A DNA stretch of 25,770 nt from Cloacibacillus sp. (GTDB lineage Bacteria > Synergistota > Synergistia > Synergistales > Synergistaceae), in the NCBI RefSeq assembly GCF_020860125.1, contig NZ_JAJBUX010000098.1:1-25770 (forward strand), in the 5' to 3' direction. The position numbers and the translations under genes were made by a program. Below are positions 15,031 through 21,954 of this stretch, piece by piece; position 1 is the first letter of the stretch, and every line of letters begins with the position of its first letter. The notes under the pieces are model-generated. The model did not search any database. It was not told the DNA's origin and was given only the letters and a program-made list of their open reading frames with translations.

Positions 15031-15749
15031 TGATTATCCATTCCTTCGTATTTTTGATTCTGGCGGGAGGCGGTGTGCCTCCCCTTCTTCAACAGCTTCG
15101 AGGGGCCGCAGCAGCCCGTGACCCGCCCCTCTTCAATGAGGATTACCCTCTGCGCGAGCCGCGTTACCTCCTCTCTGCTGTGGGTTATATAAATTATCGG
15201 AATGCCGAACAGCGGCGGTATCCATTCGATATACGCCATGAGGTCCTCTCTGCGCGCGTCGTCGAGCGAGGAGAGAGGCTCGTCCATGATGATAAAATTT
15301 TCCGCGGCGAGTATCGCGCGGGCGAGCGCCGCGCGCTGGCTCTCCCCGCCGGAGAGAGAGGAGGGGCTTCGCTGGAGCAGGTGGTCGATGCCGAAGATCC
15401 TTGCGATCTCGGCGACATCGCCGCAGGGAGGCCTGCCGCCGGCGAAGCAGCCAAAGGAGAGGTTTTTGAAGACGTTCATGTGCGGAAAGAGCCGATGCTC
15501 CTGAAACAGAAATCCGACGCCACGTTTCTCGGGAGGGAGATTAACGCCCGCGGCTCCGTCAAAAAAGACCCTTTCATTAAAAAATATCTGCCCGCCGTCC
15601 GGTGCGCAGAGCCCGGCGAGTATCTTCGCGAACGTACTCTTACCGGCTCCCGAAGGTCCGAATACCGCAGTAATGCCCGGGACGTCAATATCAAGTGCGA
15701 TCTCAAGCGAAAACCTGTCCAGCCTTTTTGTAATGTTGATATGAAGCAT
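15027..15749 (-). CDS. modC: Molybdate ABC transporter ATP-binding protein ModC (short form)
   Basis: ATPase that drives molybdate import through ModB. Motifs (start at 15749): Walker A GPSGAGKS (31-38), Q-loop Gln83, signature LSGGE (132-136), Walker B FIIMDEP (152-158), switch His190. The protein is 240 residues, whereas classical ModC is about 350; the C-terminal TOBE/Mop molybdate-sensing domain is missing and the chain ends shortly after the ABC core. The frame is open upstream to 15866, but ATG at 15749 with AGGAG seven bases ahead is clearly the start. It is the first gene of modC-A-B-D, directly behind an operator/promoter, and its stop overlaps modA. Confidence 0.9.
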   Translation of the reverse strand: MLHINITKRLDRFSLEIALDIDVPGITAVFGPSGAGKSTFAKILAGLCAPDGGQIFFNERVFFDGAAGVNLPPEKRGVGFLFQEHRLFPHMNVFKNLSFGCFAGGRPPCGDVAEIARIFGIDHLLQRSPSSLSGGESQRAALARAILAAENFIIMDEPLSSLDDARREDLMAYIEWIPPLFGIPIIYITHSREEVTRLAQRVILIEEGRVTGCCGPSKLLKKGRHTASRQNQKYEGMDNQ

Positions 15750-15760
15750 TAAGAAGCTCC

Positions 15761-15792
15761 TTATAATGCAACGTGATTGCGTTGCATTATAA
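15761..15792. promoter_or_regulatory. Palindromic operator of the mod operon (ModE-box-like)
   Basis: TTATAATGCAACG (15761-15773), a 6-base spacer, then CGTTGCATTATAA (15780-15792): 13-base arms with no mismatch. The -10 box of the modC promoter lies inside one arm, so bound protein would block transcription. Position and form fit a molybdate-responsive repressor, but the sequence differs from the Escherichia coli ModE box and no modE gene is in the window. Confidence 0.75.
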
Positions 15793-15814
15793 CAAAAATA
15801 CGACGCCCAGACAA
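15786..15814 (-). promoter_or_regulatory. Promoter of modCABD
   Basis: On the - strand TTGTCT (15814-15809), 17 bases, then a perfect TATAAT (15791-15786). The start site would fall within the palindromic operator. Confidence 0.6.
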
Positions 15815-15859
15815 TCCGGCCGCGGCAGTGTGGCTTTTTATAAAATGCCATTTTAAGGC

Positions 15860-15906
15860 TTGACAAATTACACCATATTAATTAAGGTATACCTAATATG
15901 TATAAT
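15860..15906 (+). promoter_or_regulatory. Promoter region of the catabolic cluster with a GntR-type operator
   Basis: TTGACA (15860-15865) is a perfect -35 box. TATAAT (15901-15906) is a perfect -10 box, but the two are too far apart to pair, so one weaker partner is implied. Between them lies the 10-base palindrome AGGTATACCT (15885-15894), which fits operators of FCD-type GntR regulators such as UxuR/ExuR. Its position predicts repression when bound. Confidence 0.5.
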
Positions 15907-15973
15907 AAATATTTTAAAAATATAAGGTGTGTATTGATTATCAATGGCATTTTTTATTAAGGAGTGGTGTAGT

Positions 15974-16432
15974 ATGCAAAAGATGGCAAAACGAATCAAG
16001 CAAATCGGTATGGTAGTAGAGGATATTGAAAAAGCCATAGAGCATTGGCGCTCTCTTGGTGCCGGGGAATTTCGCCGGTTCTTTCTAAGCTCTTCAAGGA
16101 ATACGTGTGGAGAAGTGTTCAAGAACGGAAAGCCCCATCTTATTGAGTCGAGCATGGCGGTAGCCGATTTTAACGGAATACAGATAGAGCTAATGCAGCC
16201 GCTTGACGATCAGAGTATTTATTATGATTTTCTTAAGGAGTCAGGGGAGGGACTCCACCATCTCTGTTTTGATACAGACGATACACCGTTTGATGAGGTT
16301 AATTCCTATATGGAGAAGAGATACGGAGCCCCGATATTTAACGGTATCGGAGCGCTTACTCAGTTTGCCTATTACGACTGCCGAAAAGAGATGGGGCTCT
16401 TTATCGAAGTTGTAACAAAAAAGCCGGAATAG
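15974..16432 (+). CDS. VOC family protein (glyoxalase/methylmalonyl-CoA epimerase-like)
   Basis: A 152-residue metalloenzyme of the vicinal oxygen chelate fold with two beta-alpha-beta-beta-beta units. The first unit begins IKQIGMVVEDIEKAIEHW and ends GIQIELMQP; the second has GEGLHHLCFDTDD and ends MGLFIEVV. Candidate metal ligands are Gln10, Glu72, His95 or His96, and Glu145. Gln10 replaces the His of methylmalonyl-CoA epimerase, so that exact activity is doubtful. ATG at 15974 lies nine bases after AAGGAG; the open frame back to 15944 lacks such a site. It is the first gene of the catabolic cluster. VOC domains also occur fused to 3-dehydroshikimate dehydratases, which is interesting given the later genes. 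Confidence 0.8.
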   Translation: MQKMAKRIKQIGMVVEDIEKAIEHWRSLGAGEFRRFFLSSSRNTCGEVFKNGKPHLIESSMAVADFNGIQIELMQPLDDQSIYYDFLKESGEGLHHLCFDTDDTPFDEVNSYMEKRYGAPIFNGIGALTQFAYYDCRKEMGLFIEVVTKKPE

Positions 16433-16545
16433 GCGGCTGCAACTAGGGGATAACTGATAAAAAAGACTGCGCCGGTTTTTAGTTTATTGGAAAAACAATC
16501 AGACTTTCGTTGTAAATAAAAATTAGTATGAAGGGATATGATGTT

Positions 16546-17586
16546 ATGAGCAAAAGAAATAAACCAGTTGTATTTTTGATGGTGGCCGTAATGTTATCCA
16601 TAATATTTTGTGGAACGGCTGTGAGATATGCAGGTGCCGCTGAAATCAAGTCCAGAACGATGGTGTTTCATTATGCTGGACCGCTGGATTGTACGAACGC
16701 ACGTTTTGCAAACAGCTTTAAAGAGCTCGTCGAAAGAAAAAGCGGCGGTAAACTGAAGATCGACATTTATGGACAGAACATTCTCGGAACTGATATAGAC
16801 TGTCTTTCAACAATGAAAGTAGGTAAGGTTGATTTTATGGTAACGGTCCCAGCTATGGTGGTCAATGTGATACCAGCACTTGCTGTCTATGATATCCCGT
16901 TTACCTTCGACAATGTGAAATCCGCAAGGACGGCGCTATCTGACCCCCAGTGGCTATCAGTCATAGGCAAAGAATACGAAAAGGCCGGTTACCACCTTCT
17001 TGCAACTTCTGATTCCAATTTTCGTGTCATATCAACAAACAAGGAAATTAAGGGCATAGATGATTTCAAAGGGATGAAGCTGAGAACGATGGAAAATAAA
17101 AACCACATTGCCTTTTTTAATGCCCTTGGAGTAAAAGCTACGCCTCTCAACGCTTCGGAAGTCTATCTTGCATTACAGCAAGGTATGCTTCAGGGACAGG
17201 AGAATCCTTACAGCCAGATCTATGATAAAAAACTATATGAAGTTCAAAAATATGTTACGAACAGCAATCATATCTTCCATAACATAATCTTCTTCACCGG
17301 TCAGGCTACTTGGAAGTCGCTCCAGCCTGAAGCGCAGAAAATCATATGGGATGCGGCTCAGGAGACGGCAAAAAAGATATCTGACTACTCTGATAAATCA
17401 GAGGGTGAGTTCCTGAATAAGCTGGTAAAGGAGCGTGGAGTTAAGTTTATCGATTTTGATAAAATTCCTGGGCTAAGAGAAGAATTACGTAAGGCTACGC
17501 TGAAGGGTGCAAAAGATCGCGCCGCGAAACAAGTGGATCCCAAACTTTTAGCTGCTTATCTCAAGGCTTGTGGTATCAAAGACTAA
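16546..17586 (+). CDS. TRAP transporter substrate-binding protein DctP
   Basis: Extracytoplasmic solute receptor of a TRAP transporter, 346 residues from ATG 16546. A signal peptide (VVFLMVAVMLSIIFCGTAV region) precedes the mature protein. DctP landmarks are present: FANSFKELVERKSGGKLKIDIYG near the start, then GMKLRTMENKNHIAFFNALG with the conserved Arg that salt-bridges the ligand carboxylate. ALQQGMLQGQENPYSQI follows. The ligand is therefore most likely an organic acid, identity unknown. AAGGG lies ten bases before 16546; an in-frame ATG at 16528 has no such site. The dctQ and dctM genes follow after an intercistronic hairpin. Confidence 0.92.
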   Translation: MSKRNKPVVFLMVAVMLSIIFCGTAVRYAGAAEIKSRTMVFHYAGPLDCTNARFANSFKELVERKSGGKLKIDIYGQNILGTDIDCLSTMKVGKVDFMVTVPAMVVNVIPALAVYDIPFTFDNVKSARTALSDPQWLSVIGKEYEKAGYHLLATSDSNFRVISTNKEIKGIDDFKGMKLRTMENKNHIAFFNALGVKATPLNASEVYLALQQGMLQGQENPYSQIYDKKLYEVQKYVTNSNHIFHNIIFFTGQATWKSLQPEAQKIIWDAAQETAKKISDYSDKSEGEFLNKLVKERGVKFIDFDKIPGLREELRKATLKGAKDRAAKQVDPKLLAAYLKACGIKD

Positions 17587-17617
17587 TTGTTGCTTGCAGT
17601 CTGATTCTGACATATGA

Positions 17618-17649
17618 CCGGGACATTTGTTTCAGAACAAAAGTCCCGG
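17618..17649 (+). other. Intercistronic hairpin between dctP and dctQ
   Basis: CCGGGAC-A-TTTGTT (17618-17631) pairs with AACAAA-A-GTCCCGG (17636-17649): 13 pairs around one A-A mismatch and a 4-base loop. No T-run follows, so it is not a full terminator. Such a hairpin can protect the upstream mRNA and make the receptor more abundant than the membrane subunits. Confidence 0.8.
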
Positions 17650-17679
17650 CCCAACAAAACACACTCGCGAGGTATAAAA

Positions 17680-18177
17680 ATGAAATTATTGCTCTGTTTG
17701 GACAAATATTTTGAAATTGCCCTAATTTCTGCCGGGATTGCGATGATGGTAATTGTTATGACGGCACAGATAACAATGAGCGTGTTTTTCAGTACTTTTC
17801 TTTCTTGGTCTGAAGAACTGTGCCACCACATATTTGTTTGCATAACATTTCTTGGTATAAGCCTTTCAATAAAAGAAAATATTGCGATTAAATTTGATGT
17901 GATAATGGAGTATCTATCGGAACGTGCGAAGCTGATCCTTTCAATCGTCTCATACGTGGTAATGCTGATATTTTTTATAATTATGATCCGTCCATCCATA
18001 ATTTTGGCGGAGAGGATGGGACATACCGCAGCTACGACGCTCCCTTATTCGTTAAGTTTGATATATTGGGTGATCGTATTTTCCATTATTCTTTCTATAA
18101 TCAGGCTTATCCAGCTTAGCTGTGTGGTTGTCGCCTCATTAAGGCGGTTCTCCGAACTTTCGGGAGGTGACGAATGA
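17680..18177 (+). CDS. TRAP transporter small permease DctQ
   Basis: Small membrane subunit of the TRAP transporter, 165 residues with four hydrophobic segments (about 8-30, 42-62, 84-106 and 122-148). LSWSEELCHHIFVCITFLGISLSIKENIAIKFDVI is the typical DctQ core with the Trp-Ser-Glu-Glu motif. ATG at 17680 follows GAGG with suitable spacing. The frame is open upstream to 17614, but that would start inside the intercistronic hairpin and add a non-membrane extension. The stop overlaps the dctM start as ATGA, so the subunits are translationally coupled. Confidence 0.9.
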   Translation: MKLLLCLDKYFEIALISAGIAMMVIVMTAQITMSVFFSTFLSWSEELCHHIFVCITFLGISLSIKENIAIKFDVIMEYLSERAKLILSIVSYVVMLIFFIIMIRPSIILAERMGHTAATTLPYSLSLIYWVIVFSIILSIIRLIQLSCVVVASLRRFSELSGGDE

Positions 18178-19466
18178 TGATTCTTCTTGCCATAGGCTTT
18201 GTCCTCCTGCTTTTGGTGGGCGTACCGATCGGTATAACTCTAATAATCGCCTCTTCCATACCAAGTTTTGTCAATCCTCGGTTTATTGTTGACCTTCAAT
18301 ACATAATCATGGCGATGGTGTCGGGGCTCGACGTCACAACGCAGCTTGCGATACCGCTTTTCATGCTTTCGGGGATAATCATGGGCTATGGGAAGATATC
18401 AAAACTTTTGTTCGATGTTTTTTCCTTTTTCATCGGCAAATGCACTGGAGGGCTTCCCTGTGCAGTTGTGGTCACCTGTCTCTTTTACGGGGCGATCTCT
18501 GGTTCCGGTCCGGCTACTACGGCGGCAGTAGGGATGATGACGATACCGCTGTTGGTGAGTCTTGGCTATGAGCTTAGCTTCTGCGCCGCCCTTGTTGCCG
18601 TGGCTGGTGGTTTGGGGGTAATCATACCTCCAAGTATTCCCTTTATAATGTATTCAAACAGCAGCAGCGTATCTGTCGGTGATATGTTTATGGGCGGAGT
18701 CGTCCCCAGTATACTTATAGGCGCGATGTTAATGGGATATGCCTATTTTTACTGTAAAAAGCATGGGGAAGACAAGGAAAAAATCAACGCATCCGTAGAT
18801 AAACTGCGGGCCCAGGGGCTATGGAAAATTATGCGGCACAGTTCATGGGCGTTGATGACGCCGATAATCGTTCTTGGCGGAATATACAGCGGCATAGTAA
18901 CACCGACGGAGGCGGCGCTTGTTTCAGTACTGTACTCTCTATTTATCAGTCTCTTTATCTATAAGACTGTCACCTGCAATGATATCTTTCCTATACTTGT
19001 GCAAACGGCAAGAACGCTTGTTCCCTGCGTGTTGATAATCGGCGCGGCATCGGCCTTTGCGAAGGTCTTAGCGGTCCTTCACGTCCCCCAGCTTGTCGCG
19101 GAGACTTTAGGCGGCCTCGTAGCGAATAAAATACTGCTGCTTGTCGTCATTAACGCCATCTTGCTTGTTATAGGAATGCTGATCGATACTGGGGCCTCGA
19201 TTTTGATTATGACACCAATATTCTTGCCGGTAGTAACGATGGCCGGCATTGACCCAGTCCACTTTGGTGTCCTTATGGTAGTCAACCTCGCGATAGGTTT
19301 TGTAACGCCCCCTGTTGGAATGAACCTTTTCGTCGCAGCGGCAATGACGAAGTTGTCTGCAACTGTGGTAGCAAAAAAAGCGGTTCCGCTTCTTATCGCT
19401 TTCGCGGCAGCCCTGCTGATCATAACTTACATCCCGCAGGTGACACTGTGCTTGATAAATAACTAG
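18174..19466 (+). CDS. TRAP transporter large permease DctM
   Basis: Sodium- or proton-coupled transport subunit, 430 residues, the standard DctM length, with about 11-12 hydrophobic segments. Family segments are clear: LAIPLFMLSGIIMGYG near the start, GAISGSGPATTAAVGMMTIPLL, GLGVIIPPSIPFIMYS, GIVTPTEAA and FVTPPVGMNLFVAA. A GGGAGG ribosome-binding site lies inside the end of dctQ; ATG at 18174 overlaps the dctQ stop, and a second ATG follows directly. It would import the compound captured by DctP. The shikimate-dehydrogenase-like gene begins 15 bases later, so the enzymes that follow probably act on the imported compound. Confidence 0.95.
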   Translation: MMILLAIGFVLLLLVGVPIGITLIIASSIPSFVNPRFIVDLQYIIMAMVSGLDVTTQLAIPLFMLSGIIMGYGKISKLLFDVFSFFIGKCTGGLPCAVVVTCLFYGAISGSGPATTAAVGMMTIPLLVSLGYELSFCAALVAVAGGLGVIIPPSIPFIMYSNSSSVSVGDMFMGGVVPSILIGAMLMGYAYFYCKKHGEDKEKINASVDKLRAQGLWKIMRHSSWALMTPIIVLGGIYSGIVTPTEAALVSVLYSLFISLFIYKTVTCNDIFPILVQTARTLVPCVLIIGAASAFAKVLAVLHVPQLVAETLGGLVANKILLLVVINAILLVIGMLIDTGASILIMTPIFLPVVTMAGIDPVHFGVLMVVNLAIGFVTPPVGMNLFVAAAMTKLSATVVAKKAVPLLIAFAAALLIITYIPQVTLCLINN

Positions 19467-19481
19467 AAAAGGAGAAGGAAA

Positions 19482-20372
19482 ATGTTTAATTCCACTGTAA
19501 AAACTAAGTTTATCGGCCTTTTTGGGAATCCACTTGGGCAGAGTGCGGCTGCTTATATGCACAATAGCGTATATCAGGCGCTAAATATGGATTGTTTTTA
19601 TGCTCCATATGAAATTGAAATGGAAGATCTGGAGCATGTTATAAAAAACCTTAAAAGATTCCATTTTGCAGGGGCAAGCATAACGATGCCGTTTAAAGCA
19701 ATAGTGTATCGGTATCTTAATGCCCTTGACGAGTCCTCAAAATGTACTGAAGTCGTTAATACCGTCGTAATTGATGAAGATGGCAGGCTAATTGGCTATA
19801 ACTCGGATGGTTTTGGCTGCGTGCGTTCTTTGGAAGAGCAGTGCGGGCTAACCATTCCTGATCACAGGTATCTAATCCTCGGTGCGGGAGGCGCGGCCAG
19901 CGCGGTGTCGGCGGCTCTTGCGCGTCAGGGAGCTAAGGACATAAAAATCCTTAACATAAAAGATGATTTTGCGATTGCGGAAAAACTTCAGCGCAGGCTT
20001 GAGATGTTCTACCCAGGATGCAGTTCAATAGATTATATGAATGACTGTACAATAAAAAGCAGCCTGAGCGATTATGACGTTGTGATCCATGCAACGAAGA
20101 TCGGTATGTTTCCCATGACTGACGCGGTGCTCTTTAACACCAGGTGGCTGCTTCCTGAACACACCGTCTGTGATGTGGTTTATGTTCCAGTTGAGACCAA
20201 GTTGCTAAAAGAGGCTAAAGAGAGAGGATGTACTACTTTGTCGGGGCTTTGGATGAATGTAAATGTCGCGGCGGAACAGATGCGCTTGTGGTTTGGTATT
20301 TCAGCTCCCACGGATTTTATGTATCTTGCGGGGACAGACTATCTGCGGGCGCAGGGCCGGCTGAGGTCATAG
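19482..20372 (+). CDS. Shikimate/quinate dehydrogenase family protein (divergent)
   Basis: A 296-residue NAD(P)-dependent dehydrogenase of the AroE family. Catalytic residues are kept: Lys72 in ITMPFK, Asn93 in NTVV, Asp109 in GYNSDGFG and Gln266 in WMNVNVAAEQ. The cofactor loop is GAGGAA (134-139). Two departures are notable. The usual N-terminal SxS substrate motif (GxPxxHSxSPxxHN) reads GNPLGQSAAAYMHN, and the NADP-binding NRT motif reads NIKDD (158-162). A catabolic role with an altered substrate and perhaps NAD is more likely than the biosynthetic shikimate step. AAAAGGAGAAGG precedes ATG. Position in the TRAP cluster supports catabolism; the substrate is an inference. Confidence 0.82.
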   Translation: MFNSTVKTKFIGLFGNPLGQSAAAYMHNSVYQALNMDCFYAPYEIEMEDLEHVIKNLKRFHFAGASITMPFKAIVYRYLNALDESSKCTEVVNTVVIDEDGRLIGYNSDGFGCVRSLEEQCGLTIPDHRYLILGAGGAASAVSAALARQGAKDIKILNIKDDFAIAEKLQRRLEMFYPGCSSIDYMNDCTIKSSLSDYDVVIHATKIGMFPMTDAVLFNTRWLLPEHTVCDVVYVPVETKLLKEAKERGCTTLSGLWMNVNVAAEQMRLWFGISAPTDFMYLAGTDYLRAQGRLRS

Positions 20373-20461
20373 CAGAGAAAACGGAGTGTTTTATGAGAAA
20401 GCATTTTTATAGATAGTTAAGAAGAATACGATAGAACCGACAGAAGGGAATGACTATAAAT

Positions 20462-21094
20462 ATGAGTATAACAAAACTGGATTTTGCGGCACCGTTTTTT
20501 AAAGTTGAATATCTTGAGGATGAAGAAAAGTATTTTATAAAGGAAAAAAGCCTTGTTTTTAATTTTTCCATAGCGGAAGATGAATATATATTTGTTAAAA
20601 CTATTCCTATCTATCCCTTAAAAGGCACTATTGTCGAAAATGTGGCGATTACCCAGGTGAAACGTGCTCTTGTTGTGAAGGATTACGACAAAGACGCGGA
20701 TAAACCGGAGTTCTGGGCCTCGATAAAAGCCGCATGGCCGACACTATTTTCCATATCCGGTTTTGAGCGTCACAAAGGAATACCGTATTATAAATCGCCA
20801 CAGGTAACAGTCGGTGGAAACAGAAGGATCAATTTTTGCTATGCTGAACCGATGTCGCCGTCTGGAAGACACCAGATACATGTGCCTGATTTTGACGAAG
20901 TACACGCTCAGATCCTGGGCTTTGGAAAGATGCAGAAGTTTACGGAGAACGATGACGCCACATTTTACCAGGAGGTAATCATGGCACCTGGTATCGTGCA
21001 TGACAAGTTTTATGATAAAACCGGATATTATCCATGGCACCAATACCACAGCATTACGGACTGTATCTATATGCCGATTGAAATAGACCGTTAA
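20462..21094 (+). CDS. Uncharacterised protein in the catabolic cluster
   Basis: A 210-residue soluble protein that I do not recognise. It has no signal peptide or membrane segment. The N-terminal half is beta-rich (FKVEYLEDEEKYFIKEKSLVF, EYIFVKTIPIYPLKGTIVENVA). The C-terminal half is rich in His, Asp and Glu: RHQIHVPDFDEVHAQILG, EVIMAPGIVHDKFYD and PWHQYHSITDCIYMP. Closely spaced histidines between predicted strands could suit a cupin-like metal site, but this is only an impression. ATG at 20450 directly abuts its AAGGGA and is too close; ATG at 20462 is preferred though slightly far. It lies between the dehydrogenase and the TIM-barrel gene and is probably cotranscribed, so a role in the same pathway is likely. 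Confidence 0.75.
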   Translation: MSITKLDFAAPFFKVEYLEDEEKYFIKEKSLVFNFSIAEDEYIFVKTIPIYPLKGTIVENVAITQVKRALVVKDYDKDADKPEFWASIKAAWPTLFSISGFERHKGIPYYKSPQVTVGGNRRINFCYAEPMSPSGRHQIHVPDFDEVHAQILGFGKMQKFTENDDATFYQEVIMAPGIVHDKFYDKTGYYPWHQYHSITDCIYMPIEIDR

Positions 21095-21120
21095 AATTCC
21101 TAGAAAAAGAGATGAGAATA

Positions 21121-21954
21121 ATGAGATTCAGTATAATAGCAGTGGATATTCCACTGTCTACAGACTTCCCATTCCCTTTGAGAGGCAGTTATGAGGACTG
21201 TGCCAGGCGTGCTGCGGAAATTGGCTACGACGCGATAGAATTACAAATACAAAACCCGCTGGATTATAGTTATTCCTCTATACGAAAAAGTCTTGACCGC
21301 TATGGAATCAAGGCCTCTGCCGTAACTACAGGGTTGAGTTACCTCTTTGAGGGACACAGCATGAGTTCGAAGGATAAGGAGGTACGCGTAAAGACTGTCG
21401 AACGTTTGAAACGGCAGCTTGATTTCGCGCGGGAGCTTGACAGTCAGATATTGATCGGCTTCCTTAGGGGGCGGATGGAAAGTGATGATAGTGCCGAGGA
21501 GTATGAGGCTCGTCTATCCGACAGCATGTATAAGATAATTGAATATGCCGATTCTATCGAAGGACGTATCTGCTTTGAGCAGATAAATAGGAGGGATGGA
21601 GACCTCTATAACTCCACTGCCGAAACATTGCGCTTCATAGAAAAATTCAAGTCGGCAAGACTATTCTACAACGCCGACACCTACCATATGATTACGGACG
21701 AGGGAGATATTGCTGATGCGATTCGCCTGTCTAAAGACAGAATGAGTCTGTTCCATGTCTCCGATATGGGTCGGATGCTGCCTGATGACAGGCATTTTGA
21801 TTTTCACGCCGCCGCTGCCGCCCTGCATTCTATAGGCTATGACGGATGGGTCACCATAGAATGCCGGCCAATTCCCAATGAAACAGAGGTTGCGCGGAAA
21901 GGGATGGAATACCTCAAACGCGTATTTTGTCCGGCTCAGTTTTGCCTTTTATGA
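21121..21954 (+). CDS. Sugar phosphate isomerase/epimerase family TIM barrel
   Basis: A 277-residue xylose-isomerase-like TIM barrel (AP_endonuc_2 fold), a group including epimerases, isomerases, IolE/IolI and 3-dehydroshikimate dehydratases. Divalent-metal ligands fit Glu153 (FEQIN), Asp186 and His189 (NADTYHM), His212 (FHVSDMGR) and Glu247 (IECRP). Dehydroshikimate dehydratases of the QuiC1/AsbF type, as I recall them, have Gln where His212 lies, so an isomerase or epimerase is at least as likely. ATG at 21121 is favoured over 21112, whose ribosome-binding site would touch the start codon. The stop overlaps the MFS start as ATGA, showing tight coupling. It probably converts the compound oxidised by the upstream dehydrogenase, or a related one. 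Confidence 0.82.
   Translation: MRFSIIAVDIPLSTDFPFPLRGSYEDCARRAAEIGYDAIELQIQNPLDYSYSSIRKSLDRYGIKASAVTTGLSYLFEGHSMSSKDKEVRVKTVERLKRQLDFARELDSQILIGFLRGRMESDDSAEEYEARLSDSMYKIIEYADSIEGRICFEQINRRDGDLYNSTAETLRFIEKFKSARLFYNADTYHMITDEGDIADAIRLSKDRMSLFHVSDMGRMLPDDRHFDFHAAAAALHSIGYDGWVTIECRPIPNETEVARKGMEYLKRVFCPAQFCLL

Noticed and set aside
15030..15752. 240-residue + strand frame opposite modC
   Set aside because: modC carries all ABC motifs; the opposite frame has none.
16432..16545. Possible terminator or separate promoter between the VOC gene and dctP
   Set aside because: Only short A/T-rich complementarity was seen and no convincing -35/-10 pair, so not listed.
20392..20415. Seven-codon frame MRKHFYR with GGAG ahead, before the unrecognised protein
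   Set aside because: Too short to judge; no attenuator hairpin or repeated codons follow, so it is probably chance.
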